NCBI GenBank assembly: GCA_003554945.1
Contig: PWHN01000050.1
Location: 1 to 64,000 of the forward strand
Direction of reading: 5' to 3'
DNA from: a bacterium
GTDB lineage: Bacteria > T1Sed10-126
DNA: 64,000 nucleotides
Within the stretch, counting starts at the first letter, position 1. Each line of letters begins with the position of its first letter. The notes beneath the pieces were generated by a model, which was given only the letters and a program-made list of their open reading frames with translations, was not told where the DNA came from and ran no database searches. The position numbers were made by a program, and so were the translations under genes. Of the stretch, positions 6,849 through 15,274 are shown one piece after another.

Positions 6849-8255
6849 ATGGAAATTTTATTTATTGGAGCAGCAGAGACTGTAACTGGATCAAAGTTTT
6901 TGGTTAAAGCGAACGGCAGTAAAGTTTTAGTAGACTGTGGTCTTTACCAGGGATACAAACACCTGAGGCGGCGCAACTGGGCACCGCTGCCTTTCGAAGT
7001 TGAGGACCTCGACGCGGTCCTGCTCACCCACGCCCACATAGACCACAGCGGCTACCTGCCGCGGCTGATAAAACAGGGATACGAGGGCCCAATTTACTGC
7101 ACACCTGCTACCGAAAGGCTGTGCCAGATACTATTGCCCGACAGCGGACGTATTCAGCAGGAGGATGCCAATTTTGCAAATAAAAAGGGTTTTTCGAGCC
7201 ACGACCCGGCGCAACCCTTATATACTGAAGACGACGCCCACGAGGTGTTGAAGCTGTTTGAACCACAGGCTTACAAAACCAGTTTTGACGCCGGTGGAAT
7301 AAAAGCTACTTATGCAGAGGCTGGACACATTCTCGGAGCAGCTCTGCTGGAAGTGAACGACGGCGAGGAGAACCTGCTTTTCAGCGGCGACCTCGGCCGG
7401 CTCGAAGATCCGTTGATGAACCCGCCCGAGATGAGCATCGAACCGCCCGACTACCTGGTAATGGAATCGACTTATGGTAACCGCCAGCACGGTTCAACCG
7501 ACCCGAAGGAGCAACTAAAAAAATTAATCAACCAGACTGTTGAACGGGGAGGCACTGTTTTAATCCCTTCCTTTGCGGTCGGCCGCGCTCAGACGCTCAG
7601 CTACTTTTTACAGCAGTTGATGGAAGAAGAAGCTATCCCCGAAGTACCGGTATACCTGGACAGTCCTATGGCCGTAAGGGTCAGCAAAATTTTTAACAGC
7701 AATCCCGAACTACATCGTTTGAACGCTGATGAATGCACCGACCTGGACGCGGCAATCACATACACCAACAGCGTCGAGCAGTCGAAAGCTATCAACCGTC
7801 GAACCGATCCCTGTGTAATCATCTCGGCCAGCGGCATGGCAACCGGCGGCCGGGTGCTTCACCATCTGAAGGTCTATGGACCAGATGAGCGCAACTTGAT
7901 TCTTTTTGCCGGCTACCAGGCCCCGGGAACGCGGGGAGATAAAATTATGTCCGGCGCTAAGGCAGTAAAAATACACGGCGGCTACGTGCCAATTCGGGCC
8001 CGGGTGAACATGCTGGAGAATCTCTCCGCACACGCCGACTACAACGAGATGCTGGAGTGGATGGAAAAGCTGGGAGGCCAGCCGGATATGACCTTCCTGG
8101 TCCACGGCTCACCGGAGTCGACCGACGCCTTCCGCCTGCGGATTGAGGATAAACTGGGCTGGGACTGCCGGGTGCCAGAATATCTTGGGCGGGCTCAGCT
8201 TTCGAACGGCGAGGTTAACTATATAACTCCCGCCGTTCCTCGAATACATAGTTGA
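6849..8255 (+). CDS. Metallo-beta-lactamase/beta-CASP RNA nuclease (CPSF/TTHA0252-like)
   Basis: 468 residues. The N-terminal metallo-beta-lactamase domain has the metal motif H61-A-H63-I-D65-H66 and the later GHILGAA and FSGDLGR. A beta-CASP domain (about 190-390) contains YLDSPMA and ASGMATGGR. The RMMBL C-terminal segment has LSAHADYNEM and FLVHG. This layout matches the YSH1/CPSF-like ribonuclease group typified by Thermus TTHA0252, and lacks the C-terminal domain of RNase J. It probably processes or degrades RNA in the cytoplasm using two zinc ions. It starts 2 bases after moaB, so it may be co-transcribed, although no functional link to molybdopterin is known. Confidence 0.88.
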   Translation: MEILFIGAAETVTGSKFLVKANGSKVLVDCGLYQGYKHLRRRNWAPLPFEVEDLDAVLLTHAHIDHSGYLPRLIKQGYEGPIYCTPATERLCQILLPDSGRIQQEDANFANKKGFSSHDPAQPLYTEDDAHEVLKLFEPQAYKTSFDAGGIKATYAEAGHILGAALLEVNDGEENLLFSGDLGRLEDPLMNPPEMSIEPPDYLVMESTYGNRQHGSTDPKEQLKKLINQTVERGGTVLIPSFAVGRAQTLSYFLQQLMEEEAIPEVPVYLDSPMAVRVSKIFNSNPELHRLNADECTDLDAAITYTNSVEQSKAINRRTDPCVIISASGMATGGRVLHHLKVYGPDERNLILFAGYQAPGTRGDKIMSGAKAVKIHGGYVPIRARVNMLENLSAHADYNEMLEWMEKLGGQPDMTFLVHGSPESTDAFRLRIEDKLGWDCRVPEYLGRAQLSNGEVNYITPAVPRIHS

Positions 8256-8256
8256 A

Positions 8257-8300
8257 ATCCGAAAAACACCTGCCGGTAGCTCCCTGTATGTTGGCAAAGA
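8257..8300 (+). repeat. 44-bp dispersed repeat, copy 1
   Basis: The stretch starting CCGAAAAACACCTGCCGGT and ending TGTTGGCAAAGAGA matches 13956-13998 with few changes. It begins directly after the beta-CASP stop. The central CACCTGC-GGT palindrome and CTCCCTGTATG are shared. Confidence 0.65.
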
Positions 8301-8363
8301 GAGATCATCACTAAAACTTAAGCTGCGAAGAAAATTTTATTATTTTTTAGAGGAGTGATCAGG

Positions 8364-9461
8364 GTGAAGCATTCAGGTAAAATTTTGTCAGTAGTTGGAA
8401 TTTTAAGTTTAACTTTATTTTCTCTGCTAATCGTGGGATGTCCGGAGCCGGACCGGCCCGACTTCGTAAGAACTCCGCCGCTGGAGGAGATACCTGAAGT
8501 TGCGGAAGAGGTCCGAATTGTGGTTGATGACGACTACATGGACCAGGTAATTGAGATGATAAGAGAAGCGGAAGAATCAATACACCTGGCCCAGCTTTAC
8601 ATCAACGACGACGGTGCTGCCGACTGGATCGTTGACGAGTTGATCAAAGCCGCGGAACGCGGGGTTGAAATTATCGGAGTTGTAAATCGTGACGACAGCG
8701 ACGACTACCAGAGCGAGCGAGGCATTCGCCGGCTGCAGAACGTCCGGGCCAACGTAAACTGGGCCCAGAGAGCCGGTTACGGTAAATTGCACGCAAAAAT
8801 GATAATTGCCGACCAGGAGCGGCTGATGCTCGGATCAACCAACTGGAGCGCCATGTCTATATTTAACAACAACGAGGCCAACCTTTACGTGGATAACCCC
8901 GGGCTGGCTAACTTCTACGTGCGGTGGATTGAGCAGCTCTACCTGGAACCGGAGGCCGACCCCGAGATAGAGCCAGTCATCACCGAGCATTTCAAGACTG
9001 CTGTTGACCGTAAGCTGCCTGAGCTGATCAAGGAGAGCATTAAAGACGCCGAAGAGCGAGTCTGGATCGGTCTCTACATTTACCGAACCTATTTTAACAA
9101 CGGTGAAGAGGACGAACCGTTAGCTAATAAAATAGGTAGAGAAATAGTGGCCGCTCGGGAACGGGGCGTAGACGTACGGATTATTCTTGACACGAGCGAC
9201 TACCAGGACTTTATAAACGACCTGAACGACGAGACCCAGACCTGGTTTGCTGAGAGAGAAGTTGAGGTAAGACGCGCCCCGGAAGATGTTATCTCCCACT
9301 GGAAGCTGCAGATATTTGACGACAGAGCCCTCGTCAGCTCAATGAACTGGGGTCAGAGCGGATTTAATTCACACGCCGAGGCAGGACTGTTAACCAGTCA
9401 ACCGGAGACGGTTGATGCGCTGGCAGACTACTTTCTTAACATGTGGGAAGAGGCTGATTAA
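8364..9461 (+). CDS. Phospholipase D-superfamily lipoprotein
   Basis: 365 residues from the GTG at 8364, which follows AGGAG by 8 bases; an earlier GTG at 8355 overlaps that ribosome-binding site. The N-terminus is a lipoprotein signal ending LLIVGC, so the mature protein is probably lipid-anchored outside the inner membrane. Two HKD motifs are present: HAKMIIAD (with GSTNWS after it) and HWKLQIFDD (with SSMNWG after it), the pair needed for one PLD active site. The family cuts phosphodiester bonds in phospholipids or nucleic acids; the exposed site suggests a phospholipase, cardiolipin-synthase-like enzyme or extracellular nuclease. The substrate cannot be told from sequence. Confidence 0.85.
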   Translation: MKHSGKILSVVGILSLTLFSLLIVGCPEPDRPDFVRTPPLEEIPEVAEEVRIVVDDDYMDQVIEMIREAEESIHLAQLYINDDGAADWIVDELIKAAERGVEIIGVVNRDDSDDYQSERGIRRLQNVRANVNWAQRAGYGKLHAKMIIADQERLMLGSTNWSAMSIFNNNEANLYVDNPGLANFYVRWIEQLYLEPEADPEIEPVITEHFKTAVDRKLPELIKESIKDAEERVWIGLYIYRTYFNNGEEDEPLANKIGREIVAARERGVDVRIILDTSDYQDFINDLNDETQTWFAEREVEVRRAPEDVISHWKLQIFDDRALVSSMNWGQSGFNSHAEAGLLTSQPETVDALADYFLNMWEEAD

Positions 9462-9473
9462 GCGGTCGAAGGT

Positions 9474-9896
9474 CTAATTGGTCAGGCGTTTTGAATAACA
9501 GCGCTCGCAAAGCCCCTCAATACTCATGGAGATCCTTTCAAGTTGGAAGGGCAAATCCCAGCTCTCGACGATTTCCATCAAATCCACGGGTATATCTATA
9601 ACCCGACCACATTGACGGCAGTTGGCGTGTGGATGCAGAGAGCGGCGTATTTCGTAATAGTCGGTGCTGTCGAGGTCGGGCAGGCGACGGAGAAAGCCTA
9701 TCTCAAGGAATACTTTCAAGGAATTATAAACAGTGGCCCGTGAGAGCTTATCGCTGTTTTGTTTGTCCAGTTCAAGCAAATCGGCGGCGGTAAAATGCCC
9801 CCCGGCCTGGGCACATAGATCGATAAAATACTTACGCTCCTGGGTTATCTGCCGGTCACGCTGCTTTAATTTTTCAAGAACTTTTTCTTTTTCCAT
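9474..9896 (-). CDS. Fur-family metal- or peroxide-responsive regulator
   Basis: 140 residues. The N-terminal winged helix (TAADLLELDKQNSDKLSRATVYNSL, read in two parts around residue 45) is typical of Fur/PerR/Zur. The C-terminal dimerisation domain has HPHANCRQCGRVIDI and CERC, a four-cysteine structural zinc site. The usual HHDH metal-sensing cluster is only partly visible, so iron, zinc, manganese and peroxide sensing cannot be separated. It is convergent with the PLD lipoprotein, ending 12 bases from it, and has a Fur-box-like sequence just upstream of its own start. Confidence 0.88.
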   Translation of the reverse strand: MEKEKVLEKLKQRDRQITQERKYFIDLCAQAGGHFTAADLLELDKQNSDKLSRATVYNSLKVFLEIGFLRRLPDLDSTDYYEIRRSLHPHANCRQCGRVIDIPVDLMEIVESWDLPFQLERISMSIEGLCERCYSKRLTN

Positions 9897-9908
9897 CTAA
9901 ATCACTCC

Positions 9909-9926
9909 ACGATAATGATAAATTGC
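9909..9926 (-). promoter_or_regulatory. Fur-box-like sequence upstream of the Fur-family gene
   Basis: GATAATGATAAATT (9911-9924) contains two adjacent GATAAT-like hexamers, the building block of Fur boxes, 15-28 bases before the ATG. Suggests autoregulation; a third hexamer is poor. Confidence 0.3.
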
Positions 9927-10064
9927 CCGCCCACGTAAATTTTTTTTGTTATTATTCGACATCAATACTATAAGAATTCTAAAATTTTTTCAAGAAGCTC
10001 AAGACTACAGGACTTTGGGGCGGGCGCAGAAAAGTCGAGCAGGCGAGCATTCGAGCATGCGAAA

Positions 10065-10215
10065 CAGCGAAAATCAAGTTCAAAATCAAAGTCACTGGAT
10101 TCCGGCTCGGGGGCCGGAATGACGTCAAGTTCAAGAACATGAACATTAACAAGATTATGCGTACTTCATGAATTTGAATTAGCTTTCAACTTTTGGCTTT
10201 TAGCTTTAAGCTGAA
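10065..10215. repeat. Composite dispersed repeat, copy 2
   Basis: AATCAAGTTCAAAATCAAAG and ATTCCGGCTCG...CCGGAATGAC (10071-10123), then an A/T block ending CTTTTGGCTTTTAGCTTTAA (10168-10215) reproduce modules 2 and 3 of 5305-5553 in the same order. This lies in the gene-free stretch 9897-10492. Confidence 0.7.
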
Positions 10216-10217
10216 TT

Positions 10218-10303
10218 AATCCCCCCCACCTTAGCCCTCCCCCGCCAGGGGGGAGGAAATGAGCGAGGAAAGATGTCCTCTCCCTCGGAGGGGAGAGGGA
10301 TTG
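10218..10303. repeat. G/C-run palindromic repeat, degenerate copies
   Basis: Two adjacent palindromes, CCTCCCCCGCCAGGGGGGAGG (split about its centre near 10240) and CCTCTCCCTCGGAGGGGAGAGG near 10275, belong to the C-run/G-run family also seen at 17996, 23865, 46727 and 61271. Confidence 0.6.
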
Positions 10304-10342
10304 AATCAAGGGCAGCTCGGGGGCCGGAATGCTCGAAGAGGC

Positions 10343-10406
10343 GAGCGGGCGAAGAGGCGAAAGAGCGATGGAGTGAAAAACTGAAAATCAAGTTCAAAAT
10401 CAAAAA
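10343..10406. repeat. Composite dispersed repeat, partial copy 3
   Basis: GAGCGGGCGAAGAGGCGAAA through TCAAGTTCAAAATCAAA repeats module 1 and the start of module 2 of 5305-5400 almost exactly, without the palindromic unit. Confidence 0.7.
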
Positions 10407-10430
10407 CGAAAAAATTTCAACCACTCCACC

Positions 10431-10494
10431 AGCTAACTAACGAACCAGCTAACTAGCTAACTAGCCAACTAACGAACTAGCCAACTAATCAATT
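10431..10494. repeat. Degenerate octamer tandem array next to argJ
   Basis: Eight consecutive 8-mers in register: AGCTAACT, AACGAACC, AGCTAACT, AGCTAACT, AGCCAACT, AACGAACT, AGCCAACT, AATCAATT. The array runs into the argJ stop codon. Confidence 0.8.
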
Positions 10495-11677
10495 AGTTAT
10501 AGCCGACGTTGATGCGGACATATTCCTGCGAGAGGTCGCAGGTTAATTTACGGGCGGAGGCATTCCCCACGGCCAAATCAACGTCAACAGTATGTTCATC
10601 CTGCTCTTTTAAAGAAACCTGAAGTGACTTATCAAACTCCTGCGGCCGGCCGTCAGAAAAAACGGTTTGGCCGTTTATGGAAAGACTAAATTTATCCGGA
10701 GCGAGCTCAACCCGAGCAGCGCCAACAGCGGAATAAATACGCCCCCAGTTGGGCTTGCGGGCATGGAAAGCGGTCCGAACAAGTGGGGACCCGGCAATTT
10801 CCGCGGCCACTTTTTCAGCTTCGGCGGAACTGGCCGCACCCGTTACCCGGACCTCAATTGTACAGGTTGCCCCTTCTCCATCGACAACTATCGCTTTAGC
10901 CAGCTCAGCGCAGGCCCGCTTAAGAGCACGAGAAATATTTTCAGCAGCCGGATGAGAAGCAGTTATTCTATCGCGGTCGGGCAGATCAGCCGCCCAGGCC
11001 ATAACAGTATCGTTAGTGCTTGTATCGCCGTCAACAGTTATCTGGTTAAAACTGGTATCAGCGGCAGATTTTAACTCCGCCTGCCACCAGCCAGCATCAA
11101 CCGGCCAGTCAAGAAATAGAAAGGCAAGCATAGTAGCCATAGAGGGATTAATCATACCCGAGCCTTTAGCAACCCCGCATATAGTTGCATCCAAACCGTC
11201 CACCGGAATTTGGACAAGCTTCTGACTGGTATCGGTGGTCTGAATGGCACGGGAAAATTCATCGGGTGTCCGGTCGAGCGAATCGACCGCCTCGGGAAGA
11301 CTACCCGTAATTTTATCTAGCGCCAGACGGCGGCCAATATAACCGGTGGAAGCGGAAAGGACTTCATCCGGTGAGAGGTTTAAAAGCCGGGCTGATTCGG
11401 CAATCATCTTTTCGTTGTCCCGCCGGCCGGCAGGTCCGGTAGCAGCGTTTGCAACACCGCTGTTAACCAGCAGAGCGTGAAACTTATTGCTACTCTGCAG
11501 CTTTTCACGCGCCTGGATCACAGGGGCGGCAGCCAGTTTATTTTCAGTAAAGACGGCAGCAACTGTGGAGGGGAAAGAACTATATACCAGTCCAAGATCA
11601 AGTTTTCCGGTTTTTTTAACGCCACTATGAACGCCGCTCCAGAGAAAATTATCAGGATAGTTTAACAAGCTACTCAC
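10493..11677 (-). CDS. argJ: ArgJ, glutamate N-acetyltransferase (ornithine acetyltransferase)
   Basis: 394 residues, normal length. The self-cleavage site lies in GMINPSMATMLAF, where the bond before Thr is cut to create the N-terminal threonine nucleophile of the beta chain. ArgJ moves the acetyl group from N-acetylornithine to glutamate (and may also use acetyl-CoA), giving the cyclic arginine pathway. Other marks are YTSSFPSTVAAVFTENKLAA-type N-terminus (near residue 32) and HARKPNWGRIYSA. The start overlaps the argC stop by 4 bases (ATGA). No other arg genes are seen. Confidence 0.95.
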   Translation of the reverse strand: MSSLLNYPDNFLWSGVHSGVKKTGKLDLGLVYSSFPSTVAAVFTENKLAAAPVIQAREKLQSSNKFHALLVNSGVANAATGPAGRRDNEKMIAESARLLNLSPDEVLSASTGYIGRRLALDKITGSLPEAVDSLDRTPDEFSRAIQTTDTSQKLVQIPVDGLDATICGVAKGSGMINPSMATMLAFLFLDWPVDAGWWQAELKSAADTSFNQITVDGDTSTNDTVMAWAADLPDRDRITASHPAAENISRALKRACAELAKAIVVDGEGATCTIEVRVTGAASSAEAEKVAAEIAGSPLVRTAFHARKPNWGRIYSAVGAARVELAPDKFSLSINGQTVFSDGRPQEFDKSLQVSLKEQDEHTVDVDLAVGNASARKLTCDLSQEYVRINVGYN

Positions 11678-12690
11678 CCCCGGAGAAGACCGGTTGAAGA
11701 TTCAAACCCAAAAACCAGGTTCGCATTTTGCAGAGCCTGAGAGGCAGCTCCCTTAAGAAGGTTATCCAAACAACTGAAGACGACAAGACGGCCCTCCCCA
11801 CCTTTTATTGCTGTTATATCACAGTATGGAGTGTTTGCCACTGCTTTAATACCGGCCGGTTCGGAACGATAGCGCAATAGCCGGTGACGTTCACAAAAAT
11901 CCTTGAGTGATGTCTCTATCTGCGCAAAATCAACCGATGACCGGGGGGAACAATAGAGAGCCGCTTCGATACCACGGTCAACCGGAATAACGTGAGGAAC
12001 AAAAAGGGGTTCAACATCTGTGGCCGGCAAATGAGCGGCGATTTCGGCCTGATGCCTGTGAACTCCGACTTTATAAGGCAATATATCTTCGTTACGAGCG
12101 ACAAAAGTGGTAGTTGCGGAAGGTTTTCTGCCGGCGCCGGAAATCCCCGATTTAGCATCGATGAAAAAGGGGCCGGTGACCAGATTATCTTTTAAAAGAG
12201 TAACCAGCGGCAGTAGAGCGGCGGTGGCATAACAACCGGGGTTAGCAACAAGAGCAGCTCCGGCGATCTGTTCCCGGTTATGTTCAGTAAGTCCATAAAC
12301 CGCCTGTTCATTGTTATCGGGGTCGGCATGTTTGATTTCGTAAGTATCATTAAAATCAGAGACTGAAGGAAATCGATAATCCGCCGCCAGGTCGACAACC
12401 TGAGTTGAGTCAAGATCTAATTGAGGGACAATATTCATAGATACAGTATGTGGAACAGCCAAAAACAGAAGTTCCAGGTCAACTTCAGAGAGTCTATCGG
12501 GATGTTCCAGCTGCTGATCAATTTCATCCTGGAAACGTGGATAAAGGTGAGAAAAGTTTTTCCCCGCATTTTTACGTGAGGAGATAAAACTCAGTTCAAA
12601 ATGGGGATGTTCGGAAAGGAGTTGAACCAGCTCAGCTCCGGTATACCCGGTAGCTCCAACCACCCCTGCTCGGATGGCCTCTGAAGCCAT
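11674..12690 (-). CDS. argC: ArgC, N-acetyl-gamma-glutamyl-phosphate reductase
   Basis: 338 residues. The NADPH-binding start GVVGATGYTGAELVQLL and the active-site cysteine in VANPGCYATA are clear. It reduces N-acetylglutamyl phosphate to the semialdehyde. Its ATG lies only 3 bases after the rpsI stop, so the arginine genes appear to be the tail of the rplM-rpsI transcript and to be translated by coupling from rpsI. That link between arginine synthesis and ribosomal proteins is unusual. Confidence 0.95.
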   Translation of the reverse strand: MASEAIRAGVVGATGYTGAELVQLLSEHPHFELSFISSRKNAGKNFSHLYPRFQDEIDQQLEHPDRLSEVDLELLFLAVPHTVSMNIVPQLDLDSTQVVDLAADYRFPSVSDFNDTYEIKHADPDNNEQAVYGLTEHNREQIAGAALVANPGCYATAALLPLVTLLKDNLVTGPFFIDAKSGISGAGRKPSATTTFVARNEDILPYKVGVHRHQAEIAAHLPATDVEPLFVPHVIPVDRGIEAALYCSPRSSVDFAQIETSLKDFCERHRLLRYRSEPAGIKAVANTPYCDITAIKGGEGRLVVFSCLDNLLKGAASQALQNANLVFGFESSTGLLRG

Positions 12691-12693
12691 GGC

Positions 12694-13203
12694 TTACCGC
12701 TTGGATACCTGTGCTTTTGCGCGTGCTCCGGGCTGGTTGACCTTCTTCCGCTCAACGTTGCGCTCGTCACGGGTGAGATGACCTTCGTCGTGCAGTGGCT
12801 TGCGGGCATTTTCATCCATGTCAACAAGCGCACGGGCAACGCCAAGCTTAATTGCTTCGGCCTGGCCGGTCTTGCCGCCACCTTTAGCATTAGCGGTAAC
12901 ATCAATCTTATCTTCAAATTCAAGCTCTTTCAGTGGTTTAAGCGGCTCCTGAACCCAGCGCTGTCGGCCATCAAAGTAATCTTCAAGCTGAATCCCATCG
13001 ACCACAAATTTACCTGTGCCGGCAGTAATCCAAACACGTGCAACAGAATTTTTGCGGCGGCCGGTCCCGTAAAACTTTCCTTCATGTTTTACGACAGGGT
13101 CCGGAACAGTTTCTTCTTCCGGTTCGCTAACTTCTTCAGCTTCCAGTTTTTCTTCTAAATCTTCAGTCTTAATTTCTTCCTGTTTTTCTTTTTCTTCGCT
13201 CAT
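12694..13203 (-). CDS. rpsI: 30S ribosomal protein S9 with an acidic N-terminal extension
   Basis: 169 residues against the usual about 130. The S9 body begins near FYGTGRRKNSVARVW (residue 44) and ends in the tRNA-contacting tail GARAKAQVSKR. The first ~42 residues are almost all Glu, Lys, Asp and Pro (EEKLEAEEVSEPEEETVPD) and have no counterpart in common S9 proteins. Follows rplM by 21 bases and is followed by argC. Confidence 0.95.
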   Translation of the reverse strand: MSEEKEKQEEIKTEDLEEKLEAEEVSEPEEETVPDPVVKHEGKFYGTGRRKNSVARVWITAGTGKFVVDGIQLEDYFDGRQRWVQEPLKPLKELEFEDKIDVTANAKGGGKTGQAEAIKLGVARALVDMDENARKPLHDEGHLTRDERNVERKKVNQPGARAKAQVSKR

Positions 13204-13224
13204 TGTTTACCTCCAACAACTTTC

Positions 13225-13677
13225 TTAGTTTATGGTTTCGTTTTCCCAGTCGTAACTAACCGGTTCCTGCGCCTCATGGGGATGAGTGTCCCCCTGATAA
13301 ATTCTCAGGTGTTTCATCATCGGGTCTCGCAGCCGAGTCTTGGGAAGCATTCCCTTAACTGCAAGTTCGATAAGTCTTGCAGGATTTTTTTCTAACATTT
13401 CTCCTACGGTGATTTCCTTAAGACCACCAATATATCCCGAGTGACTGCGCCGGTATTCGTATTCTTCCTTAGCACCGGTCAATTGAACTTTCTCAGCGTT
13501 AATCACAATAGCTCCATCACCACAGTCCAGATGGGGAGTAAACTCCGGTTTGTGTTTACCGCGTAAAACACGGGCCACACGAGAGGCAAGCCTTCCCAGT
13601 GATTTACCTCGGGCGTCAAATAAAACCCATTTTTTACGTCCAATGGATGTATCTGGCATATAGGTCTTCTGGCTCAT
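13225..13677 (-). CDS. rplM: 50S ribosomal protein L13
   Basis: 150 residues, normal length. Hallmarks are WVLFDARGKSLGRLAS and the signature VKGMLPKTRLRDPMMKHLRIY. An early assembly protein of the large subunit. First gene after a 420-bp gap from truA; it probably has its own promoter in the gap, since the long structured repeat separates it from truA. A GGAGGG ribosome-binding site precedes the ATG. Confidence 0.95.
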   Translation of the reverse strand: MSQKTYMPDTSIGRKKWVLFDARGKSLGRLASRVARVLRGKHKPEFTPHLDCGDGAIVINAEKVQLTGAKEEYEYRRSHSGYIGGLKEITVGEMLEKNPARLIELAVKGMLPKTRLRDPMMKHLRIYQGDTHPHEAQEPVSYDWENETIN

Positions 13678-13789
13678 CTTAATAACCCTCCAATGTCATA
13701 GTGGCTAAAAAGCCAAAACTACAAACAGATCAATGTTTTAAAACTAACTAAAGTTTTGCGTTTTGCAAGCAAAATAGTTCATATCATAG

Positions 13790-14000
13790 TTTCTCATTCC
13801 TCCGAGCACTCAATCGAGAGTGTGATGAGAAATGAGTTTACGCTATTCCGGAGCCACCTGCAAATGTTTTTCTCATTCTCGGTTGCCCTCCAGGCAACCT
13901 CCGAGGTATAGCCGGTAGCAAATCAGGCCATCGTGGCCTGCAACCGGCTATAATTCCGAAAACACCTGCAGGTGACTCCCTGTATGCTGGCAAAGAGACC
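13790..14000. repeat. Structured intergenic repeat region between truA and rplM (44-bp repeat copy 2)
   Basis: Nested hairpins: TATAGCCGGT (13907-13916) with ACCGGCTATA (13943-13952), enclosing CAGGCCA (13924-13930) with TGGCCTG (13934-13940); GGTTGCC (13881-13887) with GGCAACC (13893-13899). The right part, CCGAAAACACCTGCAGGTG to TGCTGGCAAAGAGA (13956-13998), matches 8257-8300. A segment GAGCACTCAATCGAGAG near 13804 resembles 2373-2390. No gene is seen in 13678-14099. Confidence 0.65.
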
Positions 14001-14099
14001 TCTCCTCTATTTTGTAACAGTTGCTCCTTATACGCTCGATTGAATGCTCGAGCCGAGGTATTTATTCTTCAAAGCAAGGAAAACGTAAAACTTTAGAAA

Positions 14100-14906
14100 C
14101 TAAAAATATTTCTTAATTTTCTGATAACCCTGTAAAAATATTGTTTCTGTTGACTTAGCATGGTAAAAGGCCTGTATAAAATAACAGCCACCCGGTGGCG
14201 CCGGAGCAAGAGAATTACGCTTTTCTTCCAGCAACTCTTTGAGATCACTAACAGTCCAGATCCCGACAGCAAGCGATTGAACCGCGCGAGCAATGGACCG
14301 AACCATGAGGTAACGAAAACTGGCGGCACTTACCAAGAGCCAGGTTCCACTTTTAAATCTTTTTAAACGCAAATTAACAGGCCAAAGCTCAGCCTGATAA
14401 TTAGAGCCTCCGGAACCCGAAAAAGTTTCTGTTGGTATCTGTCCGGTCAACAGACGGACAGCACGTCGAGCCCGGGAAAAAGAAAAACGGCTGCAAACCC
14501 AGCCAGTTTCCCTTCCCATAGAGGTAAACTTATTTTTCTTATCAACAAACCGGTAACCATAAAGACGGGCAACCGCCGAATGACGGGCATGAAACTTTTC
14601 ATAAACCTGCCGAATTTCATTTATTCTTACCTCAGGGGGCAGCCGGCGGTTAATAATTTTAGACCATCTGGCCGGCGGGGGAGCAAACTTTTTGTATTGC
14701 TCCGGTGAGAGCTGAAAGTGAACGGTCAACCCGAGTGAATTAACACCTCGATCAGTTCGTCCGGCTCCATAAATTTTCAAAGAACAACCAAACAATGAAG
14801 CAAAAGCCTCTTCGAGCACGGCCTGAACCGTTGGGACATCCGGCTGTTTTTGCCAGCCGTGAAATTTTGATCCCGCGTATTGACATTCAAACCTGAAGCG
14901 GGGCAT
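14100..14906 (-). CDS. truA: TruA, tRNA pseudouridine(38-40) synthase
   Basis: 268 residues. The catalytic aspartate is in GAGRTDRGV, and the N-terminus FECQYAGSKFHGWQKQ is the usual TruA start. It converts uridines 38-40 in the tRNA anticodon arm. The gene follows rplQ by 14 bases, as in Firmicutes where ecf transporter genes often lie between them; those are absent here. Confidence 0.93.
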   Translation of the reverse strand: MPRFRFECQYAGSKFHGWQKQPDVPTVQAVLEEAFASLFGCSLKIYGAGRTDRGVNSLGLTVHFQLSPEQYKKFAPPPARWSKIINRRLPPEVRINEIRQVYEKFHARHSAVARLYGYRFVDKKNKFTSMGRETGWVCSRFSFSRARRAVRLLTGQIPTETFSGSGGSNYQAELWPVNLRLKRFKSGTWLLVSAASFRYLMVRSIARAVQSLAVGIWTVSDLKELLEEKRNSLAPAPPGGCYFIQAFYHAKSTETIFLQGYQKIKKYF

Positions 14907-14920
14907 AAAACGGTATCAGA

Positions 14921-15274
14921 TCATTCTACAAACTCAATCAGAGCTTGAGGTGCGCCGTCCCCTTTACGTCGATTAAGTTTAAGCACACGGGTATAACCAC
15001 CGGGCCGGTCCTCAAACCGGGGTCCCAGGTCCTCAAATAATTTGCGCACAGCCTGATCATCATTCAGACGTTTTTTAACCTGGCGCCGGTTGTGAACGGT
15101 ATCATCGGCAGCGCGTGTAATCAGTTTTTCTATGAACGGACGCAGCTCTTTAGCCTTTGCCTCGGTAGTCTTAATTCGCTCCTGATAGACCAAGCTTTTA
15201 CCCAGTTGACGCAAAGTAGCCTTGCGGTGGGCCGAGTCACGATTTAGCTTCCGTCCTTTTTTCTTATGTCTCAC
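14921..15274 (-). CDS. rplQ: 50S ribosomal protein L17
   Basis: 117 residues. [16 protein letters not shown] and [11 protein letters not shown] are standard L17 motifs. It overlaps the rpoA stop by 4 bases (ATGA), so the two are translationally coupled at the end of the alpha operon. Short bacterial type, without a C-terminal extension. Confidence 0.95.
   Translation of the reverse strand: MRHKKKGRKLNRDSAHRKATLRQLGKSLVYQERIKTTEAKAKELRPFIEKLITRAADDTVHNRRQVKKRLNDDQAVRKLFEDLGPRFEDRPGGYTRVLKLNRRKGDGAPQALIEFVE

Noticed and set aside
10381-10500. CRISPR array suggested by short regular repeats
   Set aside because: Units are contiguous 8-mers without spacers and no cas gene is present.
13678-13725. 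L13 autoregulatory leader upstream of rplM
   Set aside because: Only a 4- to 6-bp GGCT...AGCC hairpin is visible; too weak to match the known leader.
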